DNA of 64,000 bases from Coprinellus micaceus (Eukaryota > Basidiomycota > Agaricomycetes > Agaricales > Psathyrellaceae): positions 1,240,001-1,304,000 of the forward strand of contig OX596345.1 in the NCBI GenBank assembly GCA_951394405.1, written 5' to 3'. This document shows, piece after piece, positions 25,940 to 37,968 of the stretch. Both the position numbers and the translations under genes were made by a program. Each line of letters begins with the position of its first letter. Position 1 is the first letter of the stretch. The notes under the pieces were generated by a model that saw only the letters and a list, made by a program, of their open reading frames with translations, searched no databases and was not told where the DNA came from.

Positions 25940-26783
25940 TCATTTCGCTATCTTGGAACTCGGAGGGGCGAACAGAGTTCGAAGCCAAGCAACAATGCTA
26001 CCCTCCTTGGCAGGCGCTTTTACTCGATCATGCACCGCAGACCCGAGCCTTGAGCCCAAGCCCCAGGATAACGGCGTCAAGTAATGACTTGCTATTGCCC
26101 TGTGGAAGTAACAGAAAGGCGAGTCAGTCGGTAGTTCGGGTATGATGATAGTCACTCCAAAATATACAACAAATAGAAGCCAAGTTGAACTCTTTTGGGA
26201 GTTCAACTAAGAACGGACGAAGGTGGACGTACCAGAGAGCGCCTTGTATCAGCGGACTTAGAAGCTGGTCCCTGGTAGTAGCCCACAGCACTTTCCCCCA
26301 CTGAACCTCGACAACCTCTTTCGTCGATGATACCACTGCCGCATGGGTCCCTGACTCTCTCACTTCCTCCTCCTCCTTGTCGCTAAACTGAACCTTCTCG
26401 TAACTGCGGTCATCATCGTCCCCTGGCGCTAACGAGCCTTCCGCACTCGTCGCCCGTTGGACGGATTTCACTTCAGTCGTCCTCGTGATCTTCACATATG
26501 GCTGGAGACTGCGCAGATAACTGTACTCGAAACGGAGGTCGGGGATGGCTGGTACAAGGCGTGGATTCGGATGTGCTGCTGCATGGTGGTTGTGGTGGCG
26601 GTGCCCATGCCCCCTGCCGACTAGCAGACGCTCCTCAAGATCTGCGACGAACTTGGGTTCGTGGAGGGTGAAATGAGGGTGGTTGGAGGACATGACGAGG
26701 AGTTTGGGCGCGTAACAGTGCAAGTGGCCTTCAGGAGTAGCGCCCGGCCGGCAGCTCTCGGCAAGTTCCGAGGTGTTTGACAT
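25940..26783 (-). CDS. Atg43/DUF1770-like protein
   Basis: Exon 1 (26783 to about 26231) ends QGALW. A 110-115-nt intron follows, then the exon ..AIASHYLTPLSWGLGSRLG.. ending APPSSKIAK. Segments APKLLVMSSNHPHFTLHEPKFVADLEERLL, IPDLRFEYSYLRSLQPYV and TTRDQLLSPLIQGALW match my memory of the fungal DUF1770 family, now linked to fission-yeast Atg43, a mitochondrial outer-membrane mitophagy receptor. An acidic DDDDRSYEKV looks like an Atg8-interaction motif (aromatic-x-x-V after acids). There is a His-rich GHGHRHHNHH stretch. The family name is from memory, the mitophagy role is inference, and a classical C-terminal membrane helix is not obvious. Confidence 0.55.
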
Positions 26784-26819
26784 GATCCGGAGTCCGGACG
26801 GCCAAATATGTACATCGGA

Positions 26820-26826
26820 TTAAATA
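26820..26826 (-). promoter_or_regulatory. TATA-like element of the Atg43-like gene
   Basis: TATTTAA on the minus strand, 37 bases upstream of the ATG; close spacing implies a very short leader. Confidence 0.35.
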
Positions 26827-28458
26827 GGGGCCAAGCGCCGATTCAAGCTTGCTCAGGTTCTCTCCCATTTGCTGAGGGGAATAGGCGTTCCGGATGGACA
26901 GTCCAGCACGGCATCCAGATGGGCCAGGACTGGAAAATCCTCGTATACCCACAGCGCGATTACTCAAGTCTAGACGGGGGAAACCGAGCAACCTACACCG
27001 GCGTATCTGAACAAATAGGCGCCCAGAAGCCTCTTGTATTGCTTGGATAACACTCGATGGGCACGGTCGTGTAGATAATTTTTTCACATCGAAGCCTCAT
27101 TGCCTCCACGCTGTTATCGTAGAAGCGAGCCCGTTCCACCCGCTTACACCGTTTACGAAGGTCCTCGGGCACTTAGGGCGCTTGCGGCAGAAAACCTGTC
27201 CAAGCAAAGTCATAACGACTAAGCCTGTTAGCCAAGAAGTTTCTGCCGTTGGGAGGCTCGCGTACAAATTAAACACTCTGGGCCACTTTTAGCCCTGTGG
27301 TGCCAAAGCGACGCGACGAACACTGGCCTTTCACCCATTCGGCCACTCGCTTCATAACGATGATCAGAAATCTAATTGGTACTCATATCGTTTATCACCG
27401 AGCACTTAGGGACTCCAGGCTCTGCGCATCGTCTCCAATGACTGACGTAACGTTGCGCAGTCAAAGCTTAAACATCCAATCCAATCGCAAGAGGAAGGAG
27501 TCCCCCATTATGCAGACTTTTCAATAGAGTATACAGCAGTTCTAATTTGAGCACTCGCCGCGGCTAAAAAATTACTATGGATGAAGTGCGGATCGGATTC
27601 TTGCCACTTACATTTGAGCCACCCCGGTGGCTACATACACTGCAGCGGAAGTCCAGTGGGCACGGTGTCACGGAGAATACAACTCACCATCAGCTTCACT
27701 CTGACAGACTATCGCCATATTTCAGCGGACTTGAAACGTGACACACCTTCCGTCGTAGCGGCTACCGCCTGCCGCTCTAACGCTGAGCACGCGCGGGGAT
27801 TCTGCTTGGACGGACGGTAACCCCCGGCCCACGGGCGCTTATGCTGCGAGGCTGTGTTTGGGTTGATGCATTGATCATCACGTCACGGCCAAAGCCGGCC
27901 GTTTCTTTGCTTGTCCGCAACCACCACTGCCCTCTGCCCCCAACTTGACAAAATCGGGCCTTTCAACAGGCCAGGTACTGCGCACTTGGGGACAAAACAC
28001 TGGAACAGCTCCAAGTTTCAAACAGGGCTCATTGGAGCGCCAAACGAAACCAGTGGGGACATCTTGGCCCACTCTAGCCCTGCGGTCGCTGCGGCGAGCT
28101 CCTGGTAACAGGTGACGTGGAGGCGGGTCAGACCGACGCGATGGCGGTGTTTACACCGGATCGTCACCACACGTCAAAAGCTCAAAGCTCTGCATGCCCG
28201 ACGACTTGTTGAATTCTAGCTGGCTCGGGTCCCACTATCCCGCCCCCTTCAAGCGGAGCGAAAGAATTTCCTATCAAATGGCTGTTCATGCAGTACGGTA
28301 TCTTCGTGTTCCAACTCCTGGATTCATTCTCTCTGTCCTTACGAAGGTTCTGGAAGACTGGAAGGCCACGTTCCATAGCGATGAACATATCGGTGCATGT
28401 GGGTCTTGAGGGTAACGCTCGTTAGGGTTTGCACAGCGAGTGACTAAGGGCCCCTTGG
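26827..28458. other. intergenic, no gene supported
   Basis: No frame with coding features on either strand; holds promoter regions of the two flanking divergent genes. Confidence 0.45.
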
Positions 28459-28465
28459 TATATAA
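28459..28465 (+). promoter_or_regulatory. TATA box of the DUF6699 gene
   Basis: TATATAA 78 bases before the ATG at 28543, followed by a C/A-rich leader. Confidence 0.6.
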
Positions 28466-28542
28466 CCTCTTTGTGTTGGTTCCAAACCCCCCAACCAAAC
28501 AACCACCCCAAACGCACCACCACCTAAAGGACCTGAGAACCG

Positions 28543-29076
28543 ATGACGCCAATCATCATCCACCAATACCTGCACTACTCTCAGCACCAACAGCCCAACG
28601 AGCCCGGCGTCTACTGCCCGCTTGTGTGGGATCTACGCGAGAGGCCAGCGGGAGCCGCGCGCCATGTCGCGAAACTCGAGACCCCGCTCACTGCCCGACG
28701 CCTCGGGGAACCGGCGACCTACCCTCCCGTCACTGCTCTCCAGATTACTTGCAACATTTTACCCGAGACTTGCCAAGTGATCGAGGTGACAAACAACGCG
28801 TTCGTGACCCTTTTGGATGTTATGCAAGCCATCTACGACGCGATTCACGCGCCTCTCGACGAGGCAGAGTGGAACCGGCTACAGCGGAAGCAACAGGCCA
28901 AGATCCAAGACGCGTTTGAGAAGCGATGCAGGATGGCTCTCGACCCAGCTGCCTGTACTGCTGGAGGGAAGTTGTTGATTGACTATTTGGTCAACCACCT
29001 CATCTTTGGAGGGCTTACCGTCTCTCTCGAGAAAGAGTACGCCGCGATTCTCAGCCTACGGCGGCCGCCTCCCTAA
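28543..29076 (+). CDS. DUF6699 domain protein
   Basis: Single-exon gene of 177 residues. The N-terminus MTPIIIHQYLHYSQ is followed by VYCPLVWDLRERPAGAARHV, the 'hxWDhR' signature of DUF6699. Then come PATYPPVTALQITC, VIEVTNNAFVTLLDVMQAIYDAIHAPLDEAEWNRL and a basic helical tail ending VSLEKEYAAILSLRRPPP. DUF6699 proteins are restricted to basidiomycetes and often form tandem or dispersed families of unknown function. There is no signal peptide. The ATG is supported by the TATA box and leader. Confidence 0.78.
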   Translation: MTPIIIHQYLHYSQHQQPNEPGVYCPLVWDLRERPAGAARHVAKLETPLTARRLGEPATYPPVTALQITCNILPETCQVIEVTNNAFVTLLDVMQAIYDAIHAPLDEAEWNRLQRKQQAKIQDAFEKRCRMALDPAACTAGGKLLIDYLVNHLIFGGLTVSLEKEYAAILSLRRPPP

Positions 29077-30324
29077 AATCGGCCTGGCACTCCCTCACAC
29101 GCAACTTCCTCGTGTGTGTCACGATGAATTGTTGGTGCAGCGGGTCCAGCCGGGAGAACCTGGGACATCTCTCGCCAGACCCCATCGCACTGGATGCGCC
29201 AGCTCGCAGTCCATGGAGCGCTCATTGCGATTTCCAGGCGGATAGGGACGAAGATGCGCGGACCAGGTCGTTCTGAGAGCGCCTCTCCCCTTTACAGAAC
29301 TGGAAGCATAGTCTTCCGTTCTAACTATACAACATCTTTTGTCGATCTTGGTACTTAAGAGTACCCTTTTTGATCAACTTTTTGGCATACTCGTCTCCTA
29401 ACCCCATCCCCTACGACATCCCACTCGGTTACTCTCTTTCTTCAGACAATCTACTTTTCCTTGCGTGCCTTTTCTGTCCCTACAGTTCTCTTGTACATTT
29501 TCGAAGCCCAAACCTATCTTGTTTTCTGAAATTGATTTATTTGACTTGGAATTTCCGACTAGCACCTCTCAGCTCTCAGGCCTCAGGGGCTGATTGTACC
29601 TTTTTGGAGAACCACCTCCCCTTTTAGGAGCCTAAGGACGTCATGGCCCAGGGATATATTCCCTGTTGGCCGCCACGCTCTGATACAGAAAGGACCTGGT
29701 AGTACCAATGGTCATTCGCGTATTGTCCCTGAAACCTTGAGAGTCAGAGTGTGGACCTTGAAGCGTCCGTTCCTCTCGACCCCGGATCTTGCGCACTTCT
29801 TCAATAGAGTTCACATCATAGTAGCCGGAGTATCTTGTGAAGACCTTTGGGGTCAGTCCGGTGGACCTGGACCTTGTCCGCCTCGCCCCGGCCATTACCC
29901 CGCATCAACGGAACCTTGCTCATGGTGTATCTCTAGATATCCATGCGACAGACATGTAGGACTCAGTGTAGAGGGTCCCCATTCCTGTCCAGCCGCAAAT
30001 TCGGAATACTTGCTTCTTCGCCCCCGACTTGAATAGAACTTAGATGTGATCTTGCTCCCAAGTTCTTTGTGCGATTCTTGCTATGGAGAGACCTTCCACG
30101 ATCACGAGTCGCAGGCACACAGATGCTGAGCTTGGCCCTCGTTGAGACAAATCAAACAATGCAGCGTGACGACATCTATTGGATGTTTCTAGTGTACAGA
30201 CAAGATAGAGGGTAGAAGGGGTGGAAAACGACGAACTACGGCACTCTTCCTTGTAAAAAGATGTGCGAAGATATGTTCCCAATGGCCAAGACAAAACGAC
30301 CCCGCCGCAGCCTCGGGCCAACAC
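29077..30324. other. intergenic between convergent genes
   Basis: 3' flanks of the DUF6699 and P450 genes. A pyrimidine-rich block spans about 29370-29590. An 84-codon minus-strand frame at 29641-29895 has no support beyond being open. Confidence 0.45.
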
Positions 30325-32218
30325 TTAGAGGAGAGCCTCCCGACGCTTGATACCAATCGGGCATCCTAAAGGCTTGCGCAAAAACCCTTCCCGAGTGTCC
30401 AGCTGACAAGAATGTCAGGAAAAAAGGTTGTAGCCGAGTAGCGGGCAACTCACAATGAAATCGGGATCTTCTAGAACGATGTCATAGCGTCGCATGATTG
30501 AGGCAATAATGATCTGCAGCTCCAGCATGGCGAGATTGCGTCCAAGACACGCCCTGAAGATCCGAGACTCAATTAACGCTGCATTTTATGTGGGACCAAG
30601 AATGAACGGACCTTGGGCCAACCGAGAAAGGATTGAAGCACTTGTTCATCGCTGCCGAGTCGCCTTCGAACCATCGCTCGGGTCTATACTCCTCGACATC
30701 CTCGCCCCAGATCGAGGGGTCGCGGTGAATGGAATAGCTAGGGACACTGAGGACGGTGCCCTCAGGGAAGAACTGTCCGCGAATCGTCAAGCCGCCTTCA
30801 GGAGCGGTGCGGGGAAGCCCAAGAGCCGAGGTCGAATGGATCCTGAGTGCCTCATTGATGCATGCATCAAGGTAAGGAAGGTCCTTCATTTGGGGGCCGG
30901 TGGCAACGGTTTCGTCCTCCACGCCGAGGCGCTCGTCCAATTCGCGGTGCAGGCGCTCTTGCGCGTAACGGTTGCGTGCCAAGTAATACAAGATTGCGCA
31001 TGTCGAGCTAAGTGGTGTTCACGTTAGTTTTGTTTCGAAATGTGCAAAAATGGAGTACAAACTTGGAGGTCGTGTCGGAACCAGCAATAAGAAGGGTCAG
31101 GGCTTCCGCAGTCAGCTCTTCGCGTCCCATGGGGTTTCCATCACAATCGCGGCCAGCTTGAAGTTTGCTGAGAAGATCAACGCGATCCGTCGGGGTTGCG
31201 AGACGCTTCGCCACAGCCATGATGGCGATACCGGCCAATGATTGAACATCCTTCAGACCCTTCTTGTACCAAGGAAGATGGCGGACGAAGGGACGCCAGT
31301 GCGGAGGCAGAACTCCCATAGACATCGAATACTCGCCACGGCCATTCAGAATCTGCACTGCGGGAATAGAAAACACCTCGGATTCCTCAAACTCTTTTCC
31401 GTAGGATTCCATTGCCTTCGCGGGATCCTTGGGAACCAAAGCGGAATCCCGAGCAGCCTCAAGCATGCCAAAAGGCGCCCCAAAGGCAAGGTCCCCCACG
31501 ATGTCGAAGGCGAGGTAGTTCGCCCCTATGTCGGTACCACGTCAGTAACACCCTTCAGGTATCTTGAACCGGAGTACGTACAAGGCAGGCAGTCAAGCCA
31601 TAGTCGGCCTTCTTCACCACGCCAGCCTCCTTCACCTTCGGGGCCAGACATCCCCTTGATCGCCATGTCAGAGAGTCTATCCCACTGCTTGAGCAGCATG
31701 CCCACGTAGAGTCGAACCTGGGGCTCAAACTCGACTACACTTTTCTGAGAGAAGATGTGAGAGATGATTTTGCGTTTGCGGGTATGGTCGGTCCTATCTC
31801 GAGTGTTGAAGACCCCACGGCGGATCGACACGAAGGCGTCATAGAACTCTGACTTGAGAGCACCGTTTCCATGGGCGTAAACGATAGCGAGTGCGTCAGC
31901 GTCGGCGATGGATATGTGATTGGGAGCTATGCGGACGAAAGGCCCTACACTCGGTATCAGTAACCCGGTGGGGGACCAACGAGAACGCAACGTCATACCA
32001 TACTTCTGATGCTGTTTGTGCACTTCCTCTGAGCGGTGTCCATGCTTGGCGACCAAACCTAGCCATGCATCCGAGAACTTGGCGATGAAAGGGCCTGGAT
32101 ATTGGCGAATGCGGTGAGGGTCGACGAAGTAGGGTACAGCGTGTGCAAGAAAGATAGCGGCGGGGACGAGATACAGGGCAGTTGAGGGATGCCAGTAGCC
32201 TGAGAGTATGTCGAGCAT
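30325..32218 (-). CDS. cytochrome P450, CYP53 type (benzoate 4-monooxygenase-like)
   Basis: CYP53 enzymes hydroxylate benzoate and related aromatics at the para position, an entry to aromatic catabolism and detoxification. The start MLDILSGYWHP is followed by an ER-anchor helix (ALYLVPAAIFLAHAVPYFV). Family blocks then follow: YPGPFIAKFSDAWLG, PFVRIAPNHISIADADAL, SEFYDAFVSIRRGVFNTRD and HTRKRKIISHIFSQK. The I-helix is LTLLIAGSDTTS, the ExxR motif is EALR, the PERW motif is present, and the heme loop is FSVGPRACLG, split by an intron after PR. The last small exon gives LDTREGFLRKPLGCPIGIKRR, the CYP53 C-terminus. A TATA box lies 72 bases upstream. About seven introns; all key residues present. 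Exact substrate is inferred. Confidence 0.88.
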
Positions 32219-32289
32219 GATGACGGGAATGTTTTGGAATGGAGAAAGGGGCGGAGCGCGTTGAAGGGGACCGGATCCATACCAGGCTC

Positions 32290-32296
32290 TTTTATA
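32290..32296 (-). promoter_or_regulatory. TATA box of the CYP53 gene
   Basis: TATAAAA on the minus strand, 72 bases before the ATG. Confidence 0.6.
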
Positions 32297-35039
32297 TGAG
32301 CGAGGCAGGCTCCGATGATACGAGTTACACAAACGAAGAGTAAACGCATCCAGGACGGGAGTTCGCCGGCTGCTGGATCGAACTTGAGATGACGGATCGG
32401 GACAAGGCAAATGGAGTTAACCGGATTCTGCCTCGTAGCTCTAAGTTTGACCTTCCTGTCATTTTAGGAGATCTGACCACAGGGTCCAAGTCCGAATCCA
32501 GATCCACCCGAGGGAACATGGACGCAGGGAACAAGAATATACCTCTGTACCCTATACACGATCGCAATCTATATCTGATTCGAATTTCCGTGAACAATGG
32601 ACCGAATGTGTGTTTTCGTGGTTGAGGTTGTGTGGGTCTGGTTAGCCAGCCGAAGACAATAACAGTGACTGCTAGCGCAAGTTGGCTTTCGGCCTTCATG
32701 ATCATCGCCTTGGAACGGGATGCACACGAACAGGCGCAGGAGAAGAGAGAAGTTAGAAGGAGGTCGGAAACGACGGACACGGGTCGTGTGCGATCCACGG
32801 CAACTCAGCAAATGATGATCACTGCGCGGTGAGCCTCTGTCTCCGGAAGGAATGCTACAGACTGCTCGCCTGACCTTTCTAGCCGGCACGTATTCTATGC
32901 AACCATCCCTAATAGAGCAACAAGAATTCAGTAACGTCAGGAAGCCGATCGTATTGAGAGCGTACAGTTTGTGTATGAGAGGTCTAACTTCTCGGACCAT
33001 GACGACATGAGGCCGCAGCCTTCTCCCAGAATTTTCACGATAGCCTATGGCTACTTACAGCCTTTCCTTTGCCCGGAACTCCGCGATTAAAGACCGTCTT
33101 GACGTTCCACGAAAACCGATAGCGTGGAGGTCATAGTTTGACAAGCATGGAGTGTGGTGGAGCACAGCTCGAGACCAAAAGAGCTGACGTGCCATAACTG
33201 TCACTAAGAAGAAGAGCCTTTTGCAGGCTTAAGTGGGCCTTCTGCATCACGGTTCTGCTCGGCGGCACGAAAAAATCCGGACAATCATGTCGGTAGAACG
33301 ATAGTCATAGTCGAGAAGTTGAATTCTAAGGGGACCCTATACGGCTACTGAATGGGGAGGCGTCATATGTCAATGCCAAGTAGTTTCTCCAGAATTCGAA
33401 CCAGAACTCGCCTCATGATTCTACCATGTTTCTGCCCTGGCCACAGTTTCGCTCGAGGGGGGATTCCGGGTCATACCTGGGTCTCCCGGTGGTAGAGCAC
33501 CCACGCGACGCTTTGACATTTGACGGCTCGACCCGGCAACCGTGCGGCACCCCGGCTCACCGGCTTCTTCCTTGTCTTTAGCGCCCATTGATCTCAGCCT
33601 CGCTTCATCTCTGAACTTGGTCGAACCGAAGGGATAATATGAGCCCACGCGGACCAAAGACCATCACACGAACATGTATCCTCGTTATCCGATCATACCC
33701 TAGAAAGGGCCTCTTTACATCCCTCTGGGAGGCGGTCCCGTTCGCGAGACACCTAACTTCGAAAATGATCAACTGGAATCTGTCAGAGTACCGCCAGAAG
33801 TCGGAGGTGACTTGAACACAGAATATGCCTACGCCCTCATGGGCTGCCACGGGCTCTACAGCCCAAGCTATTCTACGAAACTCTAAACTGATGATTTTCC
33901 GTAACACCTGAACACTTCGTGGGATGTGTGGCGGAAGGTCGAGGGTTCTTCTATCACACAATCGGTGCCCGCCCACCTCGCTTGAGAAATCAGGGGAAGG
34001 GACGTCTACGCACCTTCGCCAAGGAGCCCCCGAGGCTTAAAGGTAAAGCGATCGGGAGCTGCTTCCTCGAACCATTGCCAATCCTAACAGACTTAACGTT
34101 GACTTTTTCTTTTCATATAAGGTAGATGGCCGACCCAGGGAAGGCACGATCAGGTCCTCAACGTTCAATCTTTGCGGCCTCTTACACTCGGGCATCTCGG
34201 TGGTGTCTGAGTTTGCGTTCTCTAGAAATAAGAACAACGGTCTAGGATGCATCATGGGCGGATAGCCAAGGCCTTGGTTAGCCGCAATTGACGAGGCACA
34301 CGAGCCCGCGATATTTAGGTGCCTCAGCGACCTGCAACCGCCAGTAAGTTGCGTAACCCGAAAATGCACTCTACGATCATGAATATTTAAGCGTAACGTT
34401 AGAGGATTACTTGAAATTCACCAAGGCCGGTCACTCCCGGTTTCCCCATGGAGGATCTGAGATGCTGTAAATGGATTGTTCTTGGAACCACCCAAAAATT
34501 TCGCAAGTTCTCAAGCTCTCCTCGACCCCCGTAAGTTCGTTCTCTTCCTTGGAATCCTAGCACAGTGTGCTCATTTGATAAAATCAGTTTTGTTTACTGG
34601 GGTGGCCCCCCCCCTCCAGTACTTTAAAAGGGTCGGGAGGTCGCCTTTCGGGATCGAGTGAATGTAGCATAAGGTCTTCGGGACGGTTCAGAAATACAAA
34701 AAAGCGCTCGAGGGTCGGACTCCACGTTCTTGCACGGCGAGGCTCCCTACCGTGTCCGGGCTCTGCGGCCCTTCTCAAGAGTTAGTTTCTGATCCCTCCC
34801 TCGATTCCACGAGCTTAAGTTATCCACGGCCAGGCGATTTATCATCAGGGAGCACTTTATCAACAAGTAGGAGTCCTCCACGTTCCAGTAAGTCACAGTA
34901 GGCCCAGAGGTATGAAAGGGCGTGTTCGATGCCGCTATCGAAATTTTCACGTTGGATTCATATATAGGATTTACAATGACGAAGACAAAGGGAAAGGGGA
35001 CCGGCAAGTTCCCAAAGTTCCGCTGTGTTCGTTTTCTTG
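32297..35039. other. 2.7-kb gene-poor stretch
   Basis: Overlapping frames without motifs. A homopolymer-rich spot (C9) lies near 34607. The left part holds upstream sequence of the P450 gene and the right part the 3' flank of GHR copy 1. Confidence 0.4.
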
Positions 35040-36459
35040 TTACAAGGGCCGAATGGCGGGGATCGGTCCAACGGGCACGACCCTTGTTGGATTGATCTAG
35101 AAGGCGAACGATTAGAGATCTAGCCTCCTTCTCAAGGCGAAGTCGAAGTTTACAGACCTGCGAATGAGACCAGTAGTAATGGGTCTTGATATGATCAAAG
35201 TTGGTCGAGGACTTGAAAGCGTCCGAATTCCAGTACAACTTCCTCAACCACCTGTAGCAGAACCAGGCGGTCAGTAACCGGGGCGACTGATAGTATCAAA
35301 CAAGGACGACGTACAAGTCTATGGCAGGGTAGCCATCTCGAATTGTTCGGAAGTTGCACTTGAAATGTCCGACGTATACTGGATCAAATCGAACCTGGAG
35401 TGCAAGGTCAACCCTTGAATGCGCACGAAAATCGGAGGGAACATACAATCGTGACCCAGAGGCGGATGTCAGCTTCTGTGAGCCGGTCGCCCACAAGATA
35501 GTCCTTTCCGGCCAAGAGTTTCTCAACCTTGTCAAGAGCGTCAAACACCTCGTGGACCGCCTTCTCGTAGGCTTCCTGTGACTGAGCAAACCCAGATCTA
35601 TATACACCGTCTATAGACGTGAGATGAGCACCCCGGTCTGAGTAGAGCAGATTCGGAAGATGGCGACTTACTATTGATGTTAGGGTAGATCCATTCGTTG
35701 AGCGAGTCGATTTCGCTACGGAGTTCCTCAGGATACAAGTCCACTGCGGCCTTATCAGCCGGCAGCAAATGGTTGAACGCAGTGTTGAAGATGCGAAGAA
35801 TCTCTGAGCTCTCGTTGTTCACGATCGTCGCATTCTTCTTGTCCCACAGCACGGGAACAGTGAACCTGGGGAGGAAATGATTGAATGGATGGATACGATA
35901 GAAGGCGGCGCAGTTGATCAATAACTAACCTTCCCCCATAGTTGGGATCTGCCTTGAGGTAAAGATCTTTGACATGTTCAGACCCGTAGAGAGGGTCTGC
36001 ATCTGCGGCTGGGAATGAATCTATCGAAGCGAATGGCCACCCGTGGGCGCCCATGCGAGGGGAGACCACAGTCACGGCTAATCCAAAGCGTGAGATCTGA
36101 GGTCAACGTGGTCACGACGACTTGCACTTACGAATGAACTCCTCAAGCCCCTTCAGCTTGCGAGCAATCAAGGTCCGTGTTGCCCAAGCTGTAAGGACGA
36201 TAACTCAGGACTCTGATCGCAGGATCGGGTGATGGACCACGAACGGCAAGCATACGAAACATAGAGATGGTATCGGTCTAGAAATGCGGTTAGGCGCTGA
36301 CTCTGGGCAAAGAACAGCTAACGTACTGCTCTCGGGTTCGAACTTTCCCCCGCGCTCAATGACATCGCGAAAGGAAGAAGCTTGCCGCTTGAAAGAACCA
36401 TCGGGTTCCGTTTTCATGATATGGATGTTAGACTGAGTAGAAACGTCTCTGGTTGCCAT
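35040..36459 (-). CDS. glutathionyl-hydroquinone reductase (Xi-class GST), copy 1
   Basis: GHRs reduce glutathionyl-hydroquinones to free hydroquinone and are related to yeast Ecm4 and bacterial YqjG/PcpF. The start [15 protein letters not shown] leads to [20 protein letters not shown]. Two small exons carry [10 protein letters not shown] and [14 protein letters not shown], so the catalytic CPWA motif is split by an intron. Then follow [26 protein letters not shown] sequence, [70 protein letters not shown] and [12 protein letters not shown]. The end is [18 protein letters not shown]. About 330 residues, intact. A close paralogue lies at 57136-58578 in the opposite orientation. Confidence 0.92.
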
Positions 36460-36546
36460 GCTCGACCACTCTCTGGGGTGTGCTTGACGACGATAGGGAT
36501 TTGGAACGATGGAGGTCTTATTGAACAAAGGGACACCAATGCGCTT

Positions 36547-36553
36547 CTTTATA
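36547..36553 (-). promoter_or_regulatory. TATA box of GHR copy 1
   Basis: TATAAAG on the minus strand, 88 bases before the ATG. Confidence 0.55.
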
Positions 36554-37968
36554 TTGTACGCAGTGTACGACGTCAGGTGGCGAATCCGTATCGCACGTGA
36601 GGTTTCGGTGTGGGGACCCCTGTGTACTAAGCGCCTGACTGAGGCTTGGAGTTCAATTCGTCAACAATTCCAGAAGGTGTGAAGGACATACCATCGCTGG
36701 AAGGCGAACGGTAGCCCGGAAGTCATTTTTGCGAGAACGAGTATCTTACAACGGCAATCCAGAAGCCACGTCGTGATCTTGATTCCCAAGACCAGGGGTT
36801 GAGTGAACGGAGGTGGTCAAGATACAACCGAGGTATGACGAAGCCATGCGCAAATATGGTTATAGAGTTCCACGCATCATGAATGTTTGTCATGCTGCGA
36901 GCGTCAGCCGCTTGATGGGCTCTCACTAAGGCTGGCCATGGACGGTGCTAGGTTGCTGTACCGGAACTGTAGATAGGAAGCGGTAACGCGTAACGAAAAG
37001 ACCACACATTGGACCCAAATGAGTCTTTTTGGCCCAACTGTTTCCAAAATCGCAAGTCCCAGGACTGTAACACCCTTCCTATCTACAGTCCGGTACAGCA
37101 TGTACTTCTCCGCAATCCAATCCAATATGTCCGGGGGATTTAGTGCAAACCTACTTGGCGCTAAGTATGCGTCCTGGAGATCGGCCAATGCTATCATGCT
37201 TCCCTTGGACGTTGTACCGGTAACCGGACGGCCGACGAACCTTGATAATCATTTCCTCTCCAGCGCAGGGTAACTCGCCCAGCGACGGGTATGTCGGCGA
37301 CGTGATATGGGGAGTCGTCATATGCCGATGACATCTCATACTGTGCGTAGATGTGCGGCTTTACGGTACATTTACGGTTGCTCGATGCCCTTGGGACGGC
37401 TCATTCTACCTATCAATCCCAAGCGCGCTCCGACGGAGTTCTCGCCGATCGAAATTATTTGTGGTTCGAATCCAGAAGCCTTTAGAGTCAGATGCACCGC
37501 AAAGACTCAAAATTTGCGTCATGCGGCGAGCTGTTGGAAGCCCTCGCATATCCAATCGGCCCCATCACACCGTTAAGCGCCCAGTTGCGACGGCGTTACG
37601 GTCAGCCCAGCAGAATTGATGGCGAACTCTCGCGTTGAGCACTGCTCGAACGATCTCTAGGGTTGTTATCGACGCGATGCTGCTGAGATGTCTCCGTTAG
37701 ATGCTCACCAATGGTCTTGATACCCTCGGCTCAACTCGCTTCAATCCCCTGGTTCTTCGCTGAGGCGCGTACTTACCCTTATCTCCATCCTGTATCTCAT
37801 CAGGAGTCATTCTAAATCGCCGAAACTTGTGCGTATTACGAACCCGGTGTAGTCGACGTAGAGATGGCAGCCGGCGTCATCATATGAACATATGTATCCG
37901 CTCCTTGTCCAGCGTTCCCAGCCGCAGGGTCATTGAACGCTAGAACCCGTACATACCGTCAATAGGAA
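36554..37968. other. intergenic, no gene supported
   Basis: A 97-codon minus-strand frame (36904-37197) with a mildly hydrophobic segment is the best open frame, but it has no family or splice support. Confidence 0.4.

Noticed and set aside
36904..37197. 97-codon minus-strand frame with a hydrophobic stretch
   Set aside because: No family resemblance or promoter, and no exon to extend it.
37455..37480. GGTTCGAATCC, a tRNA B-box-like sequence
   Set aside because: Flanking bases do not form a T-stem and no A box or acceptor stem is found upstream.
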